The notes under the pieces: model-generated
The model's database searches: none
The model's input: only the letters and a program-made list of their open reading frames with translations
What the model was told of the DNA's origin: nothing
Made by a program: the position numbers and the translations under genes
In this document: in pieces, positions 9,974 to 20,784 of the stretch
Layout of the letters: each line of letters begins with the position of its first letter
Position numbering within the stretch: position 1 is the first letter of the stretch
Assembly (NCBI RefSeq): GCF_035975855.1
Contig: NZ_CP109055.1
Coordinates: 4,836,001-4,900,000, forward strand
Source: Streptomyces sp. NBC_01304
Lineage (GTDB): Bacteria; Actinomycetota; Actinomycetes; Streptomycetales; Streptomycetaceae
DNA: 64,000 bases
Direction: 5' to 3'

Positions 9974-10941
9974 TAGTTGATCGCCACCTTCACGATTCCG
10001 GTGAGCGCGATCTGCGCGAGGGCGAGCGGGACGAGGGTGGTCCAGGCGAGCTTCTGGAGCTGGTCCTCGCGCAGGCGGGGGTAGCTCACGCGCAGCCAGA
10101 TGACGACGAAGGCGAGGACCGCGGTCTTCAGCAGGGTCCAGACCCAGCCGAGACCGTCCGCACCCCACGGGCCGTGCCAGCCGCCGAGGAAGAGGACGGT
10201 GGTCAGACCGCACAGGACGACGATCCCGGCGTACTCGGCGAGGAGGAAGAGGGCGAAGCGGAGGCCGGTGTACTCCGTGTACGCGCCGAAGATGATCTCG
10301 GAGTCGGCGACGGGCATGTCGAAGGGAGGACGCTGGAGTTCGGCGAGGCCGGCCACGAAGAAGACGAGGGCGCCCACGATCTGCCAGGGCAGCCACCACC
10401 ACTCGAAGGCGTTGACGATGCCGGGCAGCGAGACCGTGCCGGCCGCCATCGCCACGGAGGCGGCGGCGAGCAGCATCGGGAGTTCGTAGGCGAGGAGTTG
10501 CGCGGCGGTGCGCAGGCCGCCGAGGAGGGAGAACTTGTTGGCCGAGGCCCAGCCCGCCATGAGCGAGCCGAGTACGCCGACGCCCATGACGGCGAGGACG
10601 AAGAAGATGCCCGCGTCCAAGACCTGGCCGACCGCGCCCTCTTCCGGGCCGATCGGGATGGCGACCAGGACCAGGAGGTAGGGCAGGAGGGCGACGGCGG
10701 GCGCGAGTTGGAAGATCTTCCGGTCCGCGTTGGTGGGGACGATGTCTTCCTTCTGGGCGAACTTGACGCCGTCGGCGACGAGTTGGGCCCAGCCGTGGAA
10801 GCCGCCCGCGTACATCGGGCCGAGGCGGCCCTGCATGTGGGCCATCACCTTGTGCTCGGTCTGGCCGATGACCAGCGGGAGGGTCAGGAAGACGACGAAG
10901 ACGACGAGCAGTCGCAGGGCGACGTCCAGTACGTCGGTCAT
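9973..10941 (-). CDS. nuoH2: NADH-quinone oxidoreductase subunit H, second cluster
   Basis: Membrane-anchor subunit that forms part of the quinone chamber, 322 residues and 8 predicted helices. Family landmarks are [15 protein letters not shown] near residue 35, [19 protein letters not shown] around 200, and [15 protein letters not shown]. The acidic loop normally read as P-E-(A/S)-E-x-(E/D)-L-V is here A-D-S-E-I-I-F. It is therefore less acidic than in the full-operon copy at 52814-54181. No long C-terminal extension is present. Start ATG overlaps the nuoC2 stop by 4 bp. Confidence 0.93.
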   Translation of the reverse strand: MTDVLDVALRLLVVFVVFLTLPLVIGQTEHKVMAHMQGRLGPMYAGGFHGWAQLVADGVKFAQKEDIVPTNADRKIFQLAPAVALLPYLLVLVAIPIGPEEGAVGQVLDAGIFFVLAVMGVGVLGSLMAGWASANKFSLLGGLRTAAQLLAYELPMLLAAASVAMAAGTVSLPGIVNAFEWWWLPWQIVGALVFFVAGLAELQRPPFDMPVADSEIIFGAYTEYTGLRFALFLLAEYAGIVVLCGLTTVLFLGGWHGPWGADGLGWVWTLLKTAVLAFVVIWLRVSYPRLREDQLQKLAWTTLVPLALAQIALTGIVKVAIN

Positions 10942-12410
10942 GCGCGGTCGCCTCCGGCGGGGGTGTCGGGGCCGGCCTGGGTCGGGCCGTCTTGATCGGG
11001 GCCGACTTGGGTTGGGCCGTCCTGATCGGGGCCGGCTTGGTCGGGGTGGCTTTCCTGCTTGTGCTCGGGTGCGGGCTCGGCTGCCGGATCGGGTTGGGCC
11101 TTGGGCTCGGCCTTGGGCTCGGCCTTGGGCTCGGATTCCGGCTGGGCCTGGGCTGCCGAGTCGGGCTCTGGCTTGGCTTCCGGTCCCGGCTCGGCCTCCG
11201 GCCCCGGCTCGGCCTCGGGCTTGGGCTTGGCCTCCGGATCCGGCTTGGCCTCGCTCTCCGGCTGAGCCTTGGCATCCGGCGCTTGCTCCGGCTCCGCCTT
11301 GGAGTCCGGCGCTTGCTCCCCCTTGACCCCGTCCTCGCCGAAGGCCGGGCGGGGGTTGTGCCAGGGTGCGTCCGTGCTGCGGGCCGGGGCGGCGCCGGGA
11401 GCGGCCCCCTCGGCCGGCGGCGTCGAGGGCGCGGCCTGGGATGCCGACCCCTGCGCCGCGCTGCGGGAGCGCCGGGCGGGCGGCGCGGTCTCCGCCGGGA
11501 CAGCGCCGTCGCTCGCGTCTCCGGAGCTCGGCTCAGCGGACGCAGCTGCCTCCGCCTGACTCGCCGAGCCTTCACTCGCGGACCGGGACCGACGCACAGG
11601 AGCAGCCGCTCCCTCAGCCGCACCAGCCTGGCTCGCCGAACCCTCACTCACCGACCGGGACCGACGCACCGGAGCAGACGCAGGTGGTGCCTCGCCCTGG
11701 CCGGCCGGGCTGGACGGAGGCGTGCCCTCCGCCTGGCTCGCCGAACCCTCGCCCACCGAGCGGGTCCTGCGGGCGGGGCGCTCTCCGGCGGCTCCGGCTC
11801 CGGCGGCGCGGGCTCCGCGGGCGGGGCGGGTCGGGGCCGGTGGGAGTTGGCCCTTCATGGGGCCCCAGTCGTTCGGGTCCGGGACGCCCGGGGGCAGCAT
11901 CTGGCGGCGCTTGGGGCCGCCGTGGTCGGACTCGCCCGGCTCCTTGGCGCCGGGCCAGGCCTTGGCGACGCGGGCCGCGAGGACGAAGTCCTTGCGCAGG
12001 GGGTGGCCCTCGAAGCCCTCCGGGAGGAGGAGCGGGTCGAGGCCGGGGTGGTCCGTGAAGTCGACGCCGAACATTTCGTGCGTCTCGCGCTCGTGCCAGG
12101 CGGCACCGGCGTAGACGAGCACGGCAGAAGCCAGTACGGGTTCCGCGTGCGGGACGGTCGTGCGGACCAGGAGGCGACGTACGGGAGAAAGGGCGACCAC
12201 ATGCGCGGCGACGCGGAAGCCCGTGCCCGGCTCGTCGACCGCGCTCAGCCAGTCGAAATAGGTGCAGCCCAACGCGTCGCGAGCGGTCGTCAGCGAAGTC
12301 GTCCACGCAGCAGGCGGGACGTCGACCGTGAGGACGTCGTAGGACTCCTCGGCCGTTGCCTCCGCGCCGAAGAGGGCGGTCACGTCCTCGGGGAGCCAGC
12401 CCACGGTCAC
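10938..12410 (-). CDS. nuoC2: NADH-quinone oxidoreductase subunit C with ~300-residue disordered tail, second cluster
   Basis: The 30-kDa-subunit domain (Complex1_30kDa) occupies residues about 10-150, with the signature [19 protein letters not shown] at 106-124 and HPLRKDF at 136-142. Residues 190-490 are low complexity. They contain four copies of RR(S/T)RSxxxGSASQA (214-227, 249-262, 273-286, 313-326), a Lys/Pro/Glu/Ala-rich stretch (370-452) and PDQDGPTQ repeats (460-482). Total length 490 residues, against about 170-250 for a free NuoC. GTG start at 12408-12410 overlaps the nuoB2 stop. The tail stays in frame to the nuoH2 ATGA overlap, so it is part of the gene. No NuoD-like sequence occurs in it. 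Confidence 0.9.
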   Translation of the reverse strand: MTVGWLPEDVTALFGAEATAEESYDVLTVDVPPAAWTTSLTTARDALGCTYFDWLSAVDEPGTGFRVAAHVVALSPVRRLLVRTTVPHAEPVLASAVLVYAGAAWHERETHEMFGVDFTDHPGLDPLLLPEGFEGHPLRKDFVLAARVAKAWPGAKEPGESDHGGPKRRQMLPPGVPDPNDWGPMKGQLPPAPTRPARGARAAGAGAAGERPARRTRSVGEGSASQAEGTPPSSPAGQGEAPPASAPVRRSRSVSEGSASQAGAAEGAAAPVRRSRSASEGSASQAEAAASAEPSSGDASDGAVPAETAPPARRSRSAAQGSASQAAPSTPPAEGAAPGAAPARSTDAPWHNPRPAFGEDGVKGEQAPDSKAEPEQAPDAKAQPESEAKPDPEAKPKPEAEPGPEAEPGPEAKPEPDSAAQAQPESEPKAEPKAEPKAQPDPAAEPAPEHKQESHPDQAGPDQDGPTQVGPDQDGPTQAGPDTPAGGDRA

Positions 12411-13015
12411 TGGTCGGCCCCCTTCGGGACCGGCGGGGCGACCAGGTCGCTCTGCAGGGCGGCGGCCGAGGGGCGTCCGGACACTCCGTACCGCTCCCCC
12501 AGCGACTCCCGAGCGATCTTCTCCTGGAGCTTGAGGATGCCCTGGAGCAGCGCCTCGGGGCGGGGCGGGCAGCCGGGGACGTAGACGTCGACCGGGATGA
12601 TCTGGTCGACGCCCTTGGTGACGGAGTACGAATCCCAGTAGGGGCCGCCGCAGTTGGAGCAGGCGCCGAAGGAGATGACGTACTTCGGCTCGGGCATCTG
12701 CTCGTACAGGCGCTTCACGGCCGGGGCCATCTTGTCCGTGACCGTGCCGGAGACCACCATCAGGTCCGCCTGGCGCGGGCCCGGCGCGAAGGGGATGACG
12801 CCGAGCCGGATGAAGTCGTGGCGGGCCATGGACGCGGCGATGAACTCGATGGCGCAGCAGGCCAGTCCGAAGTTGAAGACCCAGAGCGAGTAGCGGCGGC
12901 CCCAGTTGAGGACCACCTTCATCGGTTCGGGGGCCAGGCGCGCCAGCGGGCCGAGGCGCTTCGGCTCCGGGAGGTCCACCGGGGTGGAGTCCACGGGGGC
13001 AGGGGTCACGTCCAT
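12407..13015 (-). CDS. nuoB2: NADH-quinone oxidoreductase subunit B (N2 cluster), second cluster
   Basis: Peripheral-arm subunit that binds the terminal cluster N2 next to the quinone site, 202 residues. The tandem cysteines ([11 protein letters not shown]), the third ligand region ([13 protein letters not shown]) and [11 protein letters not shown] are all present, so N2 should assemble. The [12 protein letters not shown] version differs from [11 protein letters not shown] of the full-operon copy. Residues 1-45 and about 180-202 are variable extensions. ATG at 13013-13015 lies 10 nt inside the end of nuoA2. Confidence 0.93.
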   Translation of the reverse strand: MDVTPAPVDSTPVDLPEPKRLGPLARLAPEPMKVVLNWGRRYSLWVFNFGLACCAIEFIAASMARHDFIRLGVIPFAPGPRQADLMVVSGTVTDKMAPAVKRLYEQMPEPKYVISFGACSNCGGPYWDSYSVTKGVDQIIPVDVYVPGCPPRPEALLQGILKLQEKIARESLGERYGVSGRPSAAALQSDLVAPPVPKGADQ

Positions 13016-13386
13016 GTGAGGACGCCCTTCTTGTATGCGTACAGCAGGCCGATCGCGAGGAAGCCGAGGAAGATGAACATCTCGACGAGCGTCGCGGCGC
13101 CGAATTGCGCGTTGGCGAAGACCGTGGCCCACGGGAAAAGGAAGATGGAGTCGACGGCGAAGATGACGTACAGGAACGCGTAGACGTAGTAGCGGACCTG
13201 GGTATGGGCCCAGCCCTCGCCGACGGGGTCGACTCCGCACTCGTAGGTGAGCATTTTCTCGGGAGTCGGGACCACCGGGCGCAACAGCCGGTTCGCGCCG
13301 AATGCCACGGCGACGAAGAGCACGCCGACAACGGCGAGTACCCCGACGACCGAGTAGCTCTGGAAATAGCTCGCCGAGACCGGCAC
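13006..13386 (-). CDS. nuoA2: NADH-quinone oxidoreductase subunit A, second cluster
   Basis: Three-helix membrane subunit, 126 residues, first gene of the reduced operon. The loop motif [13 protein letters not shown] (47-59) is conserved. The second-helix motif normally reading F-D-x-E is here F-A-V-D (76-79), followed by SIFLFPW. The conserved aspartate is therefore missing. The start is assigned to GTG (13384-13386, PVSASYFQS after it) because a GAGCGAGGGG stretch precedes it. The longer in-frame ATG at 13458 would add an unlikely Arg-rich leader. The 196-bp gap to the divergent kinase must hold its promoter, but I see no clear -10/-35. Confidence 0.92.
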   Translation of the reverse strand: MPVSASYFQSYSVVGVLAVVGVLFVAVAFGANRLLRPVVPTPEKMLTYECGVDPVGEGWAHTQVRYYVYAFLYVIFAVDSIFLFPWATVFANAQFGAATLVEMFIFLGFLAIGLLYAYKKGVLTWT

Positions 13387-13550
13387 TTCGCCCCTCGCTC
13401 CCTGATCTCGCCCTGATCGTGTTCGCCGCGGTCGCCCTGTTCGACGATCTGTACGCACGGGAGTCTAGGGCCTGCTAAAGCGGGGGTAAGCAGCCCGTCA
13501 TGGAGAGGGTGGGGTTTTCCCCAGTTCATCCTGGCGGCGCACCTCATGGC

Positions 13551-13570
13551 GCCGGGCCGCGCGGCCCGGC
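13551..13570. promoter_or_regulatory. Perfect 20-bp palindrome in nuoA2/histidine-kinase divergent region
   Basis: GCCGGGCCGC is followed directly by its reverse complement GCGGCCCGGC. It ends 12 nt before the ATG of the first histidine kinase and lies in the intergenic region shared with nuoA2. It could be an operator for a dimeric regulator, for instance the response regulator encoded downstream, or an RNA hairpin masking the start. GC-rich palindromes arise by chance more easily in this genome. Confidence 0.35.
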
Positions 13571-13582
13571 AGGCTGTGCAGC

Positions 13583-14764
13583 ATGAACACAGGGATCACC
13601 GCCGACAGCGGCACCGACCGGCCGCCACCCGTGCGTTTCGCATTGGGGAAACACACGTGGAAGGAGATCGCCCATCTCCTGCTGAATCTGCCGGTCGCCG
13701 TGCTCGGATTCATTTACGCGGTGACCGTGGTGTGCACCGGCGGGGCGCTGTCCGTGACGGTGATCGGCCTGCCGCTGCTCGCCCTCGGGCTGCTCGGCGC
13801 GCGCCGGCTCGGCCGGATGGAGCGGGCCAGGGCGCGGGCGCTGCTCGGCATACGGATCGATGAGCCCAGCCCGCTGCCGCGGGGCAAGGACGAGGGCTTC
13901 TTCGGCCGGCTGTGGTCGAGCCTGAAGGACCCGGTGGGCTGGCGCGGTCTGCTGTACGACTTCATCCGGCTGCCCTGGGGCATCGTGACGTTCACGGTCA
14001 CGCTGGCCTCGCTGTTCGTGCTGTGGCCGGTACTGCCGTACATCGCGCGGGGGTTGACCAACGTGGATCGCGCGATGGTACGTGGCCTCCTTTCGCCCTC
14101 CGACGAGTTGGAGCGGCGCATCGCCGAGCTGGAGTCGGACCGTGGCGTCGTCGTCGACACCGCGGCGGCCGACCTGCGCCGCATCGAGCGCGATCTGCAC
14201 GACGGGGCCCAGGCCCGCCTGGTGAACCTCGCGATGGGGCTCGGTCTGGCCAAGGAGAAGCTCCTGGAGGGCCAGTCCGACGACATGGTCGCCGCGATGG
14301 TCGACGAGGCGCACGGCGAGGTGAAGCTGGCGCTGCAGGAGCTGCGTGACCTGGCCCGCGGCATCCACCCCGCGGTGCTGACCGACCGCGGCCTGGACGC
14401 CGCGCTGTCGTCGGTGGCCTCGCGCTGCACGGTGCCGGTCAAGGTGACCGTGGAGATGCCGGCCCGCCCTGCGGCGGCCATCGAGGGCATCGCCTACTTC
14501 ACGGTCTCCGAGCTGCTGCAGAACATCAGCAAGCACAGCGGGGCGCGCAACGCCACGGTCGATGTGTGGCGCTCGGGCGACCGGCTGCTCATCCAGGTCG
14601 GCGACGACGGGCAGGGCGGTGCCAGCCTGTCCGGCGGCACGGGGATGGCGGGGCTCGCGGAGCGGCTCGACGCGGTGGACGGGATCTTCGGCGTGGATTC
14701 GCCGGTGGGCGGGCCCACGGTGGTCACGGCGGAGCTGCCTTGGCGGGACCGTACGGAGGGCTGA
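13583..14764 (+). CDS. Sensor histidine kinase (membrane Sensor domain, HisKA_3, HATPase)
   Basis: NarL/DesK-type sensor kinase, 393 residues. Residues about 25-170 form a four-helix membrane Sensor domain (hydrophobic stretches near 30-52, 56-75, 122-150 and 155-165). The dimerisation/phosphoacceptor HisKA_3 domain has ERDLHDGAQARLVNLAMG with phosphorylated His206. The ATPase domain shows N-box SELLQNISKHSGA, G1 VGDDGQGGA and G2 GTGMAGLAERLDAVDG. It is followed by a close paralogue and then by a NarL-type regulator on the same strand. No strong Shine-Dalgarno precedes the ATG. The signal sensed is unknown. Confidence 0.9.
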   Translation: MNTGITADSGTDRPPPVRFALGKHTWKEIAHLLLNLPVAVLGFIYAVTVVCTGGALSVTVIGLPLLALGLLGARRLGRMERARARALLGIRIDEPSPLPRGKDEGFFGRLWSSLKDPVGWRGLLYDFIRLPWGIVTFTVTLASLFVLWPVLPYIARGLTNVDRAMVRGLLSPSDELERRIAELESDRGVVVDTAAADLRRIERDLHDGAQARLVNLAMGLGLAKEKLLEGQSDDMVAAMVDEAHGEVKLALQELRDLARGIHPAVLTDRGLDAALSSVASRCTVPVKVTVEMPARPAAAIEGIAYFTVSELLQNISKHSGARNATVDVWRSGDRLLIQVGDDGQGGASLSGGTGMAGLAERLDAVDGIFGVDSPVGGPTVVTAELPWRDRTEG

Positions 14765-14782
14765 GCCCTCGGACGAAGCAGG

Positions 14783-14814
14783 AGGCCGGGCCCGCTGCCG
14801 AGCGGGGCCGGCCT
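14783..14814 (+). terminator. Hairpin terminator after first histidine kinase
   Basis: 14-bp arms (13 of 14 paired) with a GCCG tetraloop, starting 18 nt after the kinase stop. There is no U-run, as is usual in Streptomyces. It suggests the two kinases are not a simple cotranscribed pair. Confidence 0.6.
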
Positions 14815-15012
14815 CATCGGCGTACGGCCGGGACCGAAGCCGGGAACGTACCGGCGAAGCGGCTCCCAAGGACCTGGCCGCACCCGAAGGGTAGGGAAAA
14901 CCCCCGGTCGAAGACGGAGACGGGCCGCATGGTGGTGGGCGGCGCGAGCGAGCAGGGTGGAGGCATCACCAGGAACAGCCAGGAACCCGCTGAGCAGAAA
15001 CGGACGACACCG

Positions 15013-16365
15013 ATGGCCACGGAGTACGGATCCCAGACCCGGCCGGAATTCCGCGGGTACGACCCCGACGAGCGGCCCGAGCGGCGTCACTTCCTGCCGC
15101 CCGTGCTGCGCGCGCCGTTCGAAGGACGCACCTGGCGGGAGTTCGGGTATCTGCTGCTCAGCCTGCCGTTGAGCATCTTCCTGTTCACGTACGCGATCAC
15201 CATGGTCTCCCTCGGGGCCGGGCTGCTCATCACGTTCCTCGGCATTCCGGTGCTCGCCGCGGGCCTCGCCGGATGCCGTGGGTTCGCGGCGATGGAGCGG
15301 TCGCGGGCGCGCGGGCTCCTCGGGCTCGACGTCGCCAGCCCGTCGCCGCTGCGGGCCAAGAAGCCGGGCGCCTTCGCGTGGATGGGGGCCGTGCTCAAGA
15401 GCGGGACGTCCTGGCGGAATCTGCTGTACGCGTTCCTGCATTTCCCGTGGGCGATCTTCGCGTTCGTGGTGGCGGTGAACTTCTGGGTGGTCGGCTGGGG
15501 GCTGCTGACGTATCCGCTGTGGCAGTGGGTGTTCCCGACGTACACGGGGCAGGACGGGATCCAGCTGTACGGGGACGCCTCGCACAACTTCCAGCTGGAC
15601 GCGCCCTTCGAGATCCTGCTGACCGCCCTGGTGGGGCTGCTCGTCACGCTGGTCACCCCGTGGATCATCCGGGCGCTGACCACCGTGGACCGGGCGCTCG
15701 TCACCGGGCTCCTCGGGGCCTCGCAGCTGGATACGCGGGTGGTCGAGCTCGAGTCGGACCGCGGGGTCGTCGTGGACACGGCGGCGGCCGACCTGCGGCG
15801 CATCGAGCGCGATCTGCACGACGGGGCCCAGGCCCGCCTGGTCGCCCTCGCGATGGATCTGGGGCTCGCCAAGGAGAAGCTGCAGGAGGACCCGCAGGCG
15901 GCTGCCCGCATGGTGGACGAGGCGCACGGCGAGGTGAAGGTCGCGCTGCAGGAGCTGCGGGATCTGGCGCGGGGCATTCATCCGGCGGTGCTCACGGACC
16001 GTGGGCTTGATGCGGCCTTGTCGGCGCTGGCCGCCCGGTGCACCGTGCCGGTGCAGGTCGAGGTGGATCTGCCGGCGCGGCCGGCGCCCGCGATCGAGGG
16101 GATCGCGTACTTCACGGTGTCCGAGCTGCTGCAGAACGTGAGCAAGCATGCGCAGGCCTCGCGGGCGACGGTGGATGTGTGGCGGGCCGGGGAGCGGCTG
16201 ATGCTGCAGGTCGGGGACGACGGGGGTGGCGGGGCGGATGTCTCGTCGGGGTCGGGGTTGGCGGGGCTTGCGGAGCGGCTCGATGCGGTTGATGGGATTT
16301 TGGTGGTCAACTCGCCTGTCGGCGGGCCCACTTCGGTCTCCGCGGAGTTGCCCTGGCGCGGGTGA
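15013..16365 (+). CDS. Second sensor histidine kinase, paralogue of the preceding gene
   Basis: Same architecture as the neighbour at 13583: membrane Sensor domain (residues about 45-235 with four hydrophobic segments), HisKA_3 with ERDLHDGAQARLVALAMDLG (His269), and HATPase with SELLQNVSKHAQAS and GSGLAGLAERLDAVDG. From VVELESDRGVVVDTAAADL onwards the two proteins are nearly identical, also at DNA level, which points to tandem duplication. The loop between TM3 and TM4 is longer here. The start is uncertain. ATG 15013 was chosen by homology of MATEYG. ATG 14929 is in frame and has GGAGA 8 nt upstream, and would add 28 residues. Confidence 0.88.
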   Translation: MATEYGSQTRPEFRGYDPDERPERRHFLPPVLRAPFEGRTWREFGYLLLSLPLSIFLFTYAITMVSLGAGLLITFLGIPVLAAGLAGCRGFAAMERSRARGLLGLDVASPSPLRAKKPGAFAWMGAVLKSGTSWRNLLYAFLHFPWAIFAFVVAVNFWVVGWGLLTYPLWQWVFPTYTGQDGIQLYGDASHNFQLDAPFEILLTALVGLLVTLVTPWIIRALTTVDRALVTGLLGASQLDTRVVELESDRGVVVDTAAADLRRIERDLHDGAQARLVALAMDLGLAKEKLQEDPQAAARMVDEAHGEVKVALQELRDLARGIHPAVLTDRGLDAALSALAARCTVPVQVEVDLPARPAPAIEGIAYFTVSELLQNVSKHAQASRATVDVWRAGERLMLQVGDDGGGGADVSSGSGLAGLAERLDAVDGILVVNSPVGGPTSVSAELPWRG

Positions 16366-16393
16366 GCCTGCCGCTCGGGTGCCGGTTCGGTTG

Positions 16394-16419
16394 CCCCTCA
16401 CCCTCTGCCGGGTGGGGGG
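16394..16419 (+). terminator. Hairpin terminator after second histidine kinase
   Basis: CCCCTCACCC pairs with GGGTGGGGGG (one G-T wobble) around a 6-nt loop, 29 nt after the stop. GGCTTTTTGG follows, giving a rare T-run for this genome. Confidence 0.65.
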
Positions 16420-16472
16420 TGCCGGCTTTTTGGTTTCCCCTACCCGCCCCTTCCCGTAAGTCTTCGACGACT

Positions 16473-16536
16473 GGGGCTTCGCCCCTGGCCCCCCGGATCG
16501 GCCTTCGGCCTCTGTCCTCAAACGCCGGACGGGCTG
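16473..16536 (+). repeat. Dispersed Streptomyces-type intergenic repeat, copy 1
   Basis: A GGGGC-TTC-GCCCC hairpin, a CGGCCTTCGGCC segment and the core TCAAACGCCGGACGGGCTG (ending at 16536). The core recurs at 22186-22207 with one mismatch. Elements of this kind are common between Streptomyces genes, from memory. No function is established. Confidence 0.6.
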
Positions 16537-16640
16537 GGTGAAGAGCCGGACGAGCTGGATGAAGAGCTGGACAGGTGGATGAAGTGCCGGACGGGCTGGA
16601 TGAAGAGCCGGAGGTGCTGAAGAGGAGAGCCGTACCGGCT
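16524..16640 (+). repeat. Degenerate ~21-bp tandem repeat
   Basis: About five units of the form GCCGGACGGGCTGGRTGAAGA run on from the end of the dispersed repeat. They begin near 16524, 16545, 16566, 16586 and 16607 with substitutions and small indels. It looks like local expansion of the repeat core. Confidence 0.55.
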
Positions 16641-16760
16641 GAAGAGTTGCCCAAGAGGCGCTGTCCGGGCCGAAAGGTGCCCGCACTATTGCCCGGATGC
16701 TGGGATGCTGGGTGATGTCGTTTGGGGCGGGGACAGGCTGTGGGGGTCGGACAAGATCGT

Positions 16761-16765
16761 GGAGG
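16761..16765 (+). promoter_or_regulatory. Shine-Dalgarno GGAGG fixing the response-regulator start
   Basis: GGAGG lies 5 nt before GTG 16771. Upstream in-frame starts at 16705 and 16759 lack a comparable site. Confidence 0.6.
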
Positions 16766-16770
16766 ACAGG

Positions 16771-17430
16771 GTGCGAGTGGTCATCGCCGAGGATTCAGTG
16801 CTGCTCAGGGAGGGCCTGACCCGGTTGTTGACCGACCGTGGGCATGACGTCGTCGCGGGCGTCGGGGACGCGGTCGCGCTGATCGAGAAGATCGGCGAGC
16901 TGGACGCGCAGGGCGCGCTGCCGGACGTGGTGGTGGCGGACGTACGGATGCCGCCGACGCACACGGACGAAGGCGTGCGGGCGGCCGTGCATCTGCGCAA
17001 GCAGCATCCGGATCTCGGGGTACTGGTGCTCTCGCAGTACGTCGAGGAGCAGTACGCCACCGAGCTGCTCGCAGGATCCAGCCGAGGTGTCGGCTATCTG
17101 CTCAAGGACCGGGTCGCCGAGGTGCGTGAGTTCGTCGACGCGGTGGTCCGGGTGGCCGAGGGCGGGACCGCGCTCGACCCCGAGGTGGTGGCCCAGTTGC
17201 TCGGGCGCAGCCGCAAGCAGGACGTGCTCGCGGGGCTCACCCCGCGCGAGCGTGAAGTCCTAGGACTGATGGCCGAGGGGCGGACGAACTCCGCGGTCGC
17301 CCGGCAGCTCGTGGTGAGCGACGGAGCCGTCGAGAAGCACGTCAGCAATATCTTCCTGAAATTGGGGCTCTCGCAGAGTGATGGGGATCACCGGCGGGTT
17401 CTGGCGGTCTTGACCTACCTGAACTCCTGA
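16771..17430 (+). CDS. NarL/FixJ-family two-component response regulator
   Basis: A 219-residue regulator. The receiver domain (1-120) has [16 protein letters not shown] at the N-terminus, phosphoacceptor Asp57 in [10 protein letters not shown], and the switch/lysine region VGYLLKDRV. The LuxR-type helix-turn-helix begins at [15 protein letters not shown] and runs to [10 protein letters not shown] (about 150-205). Placed directly after two HisKA_3 kinases, it is probably their shared partner. Targets are unknown, but the divergent nuo2 operon and the downstream korAB are the nearest candidates. A hairpin follows the stop immediately. Confidence 0.92.
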   Translation: MRVVIAEDSVLLREGLTRLLTDRGHDVVAGVGDAVALIEKIGELDAQGALPDVVVADVRMPPTHTDEGVRAAVHLRKQHPDLGVLVLSQYVEEQYATELLAGSSRGVGYLLKDRVAEVREFVDAVVRVAEGGTALDPEVVAQLLGRSRKQDVLAGLTPREREVLGLMAEGRTNSAVARQLVVSDGAVEKHVSNIFLKLGLSQSDGDHRRVLAVLTYLNS

Positions 17431-17431
17431 A

Positions 17432-17452
17432 GAACTGACACCCTGTCAGTTC
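17432..17452 (+). terminator. Short hairpin after response regulator
   Basis: 9-bp perfect arms (GAACTGACA/TGTCAGTTC) around CCC, starting 2 nt after the stop codon. It could also be an operator for korA, since it is a clean inverted repeat upstream of that gene. Confidence 0.5.
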
Positions 17453-17594
17453 CTCTAGTGGGGCGATAGGTCGAGTAGAGCCCAGAACCAAAGACTGAGC
17501 GGGCGACGTCTTCCTGACTGAGCCCGGGGGATGGGTAAATCATGACAAAGCGGTACGAAAGACCGTCTCATATTCCGGTCCACGATACGGGCAC

Positions 17595-17635
17595 CCCAGG
17601 GAAGGGGACCCTTACCGACGTAGGGTGGCCCTGGG
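17595..17635 (+). promoter_or_regulatory. Two-tier hairpin in the korA leader
   Basis: The outer stem CCCAGGG/CCCTGGG (7 bp) encloses an inner stem ACCCT/AGGGT across an internal loop. It ends 55 nt before the korA GTG and does not resemble a riboswitch family I know. It could be a leader structure or a terminator for read-through from upstream. Confidence 0.3.
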
Positions 17636-17690
17636 AGGACCGGTCGGACGGCCCATCCCCGTGCCGCCGCCTCGAGGGAGGTCCAGTTCA

Positions 17691-20694
<3,004 letters not shown>

Positions 20695-20715
20695 CCGCTT
20701 CCACGTCTCGTACGC

Positions 20716-20746
20716 AGCCCGGTTCTGAAGCTTTCAGGACCGGGCT
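20716..20746 (+). terminator. korAB terminator hairpin
   Basis: 14-bp arms (one G-T wobble) beginning AGCCCGGTTCTGAA around a GCT loop, followed by TCGTCGT. Confidence 0.75.
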
Positions 20747-20756
20747 TCGTCGTGCT

Positions 20757-20784
20757 CAGACCTCAGACCTCAGATCTCAGACCT
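20757..20784. repeat. Heptanucleotide tandem repeat (CAGACCT)x4
   Basis: Four consecutive 7-bp units (the third reads CAGATCT), ending exactly on the first base of the HxlR stop triplet. Confidence 0.7.

Larger units (their letters stand above)
16366..16770. other. 405-bp intergenic stretch with terminator and repeats
   Basis: No credible gene on either strand. It holds a terminator (16394-16419), a GGGGC/GCCCC hairpin leading into a TCAAACGCCGGA-type dispersed repeat (16473-16536), a degenerate 21-bp tandem array (about 16524-16640) and the leader of the response-regulator gene. Confidence 0.7.

Noticed and set aside
10938..11845. Possibility that the NuoC2 tail is a degenerate NuoD fusion
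   Set aside because: No GPQHPSTHG, no catalytic tyrosine region and no hydrogenase-like motif. The stretch is pure low complexity.
10992..12584. Long plus-strand open frame opposite nuoC2/nuoB2
   Set aside because: It mirrors the GC-rich repeats of nuoC2. Its product is Gly/Leu/Arg low complexity with no domain or ribosome site.
16524..16640. CRISPR-like array
   Set aside because: Units are contiguous and degenerate, without unique spacers.
17520..17580. Sigma-70 promoter for korA near ATGACA/CATATT
   Set aside because: The spacing is about 21 bp, too long to call.
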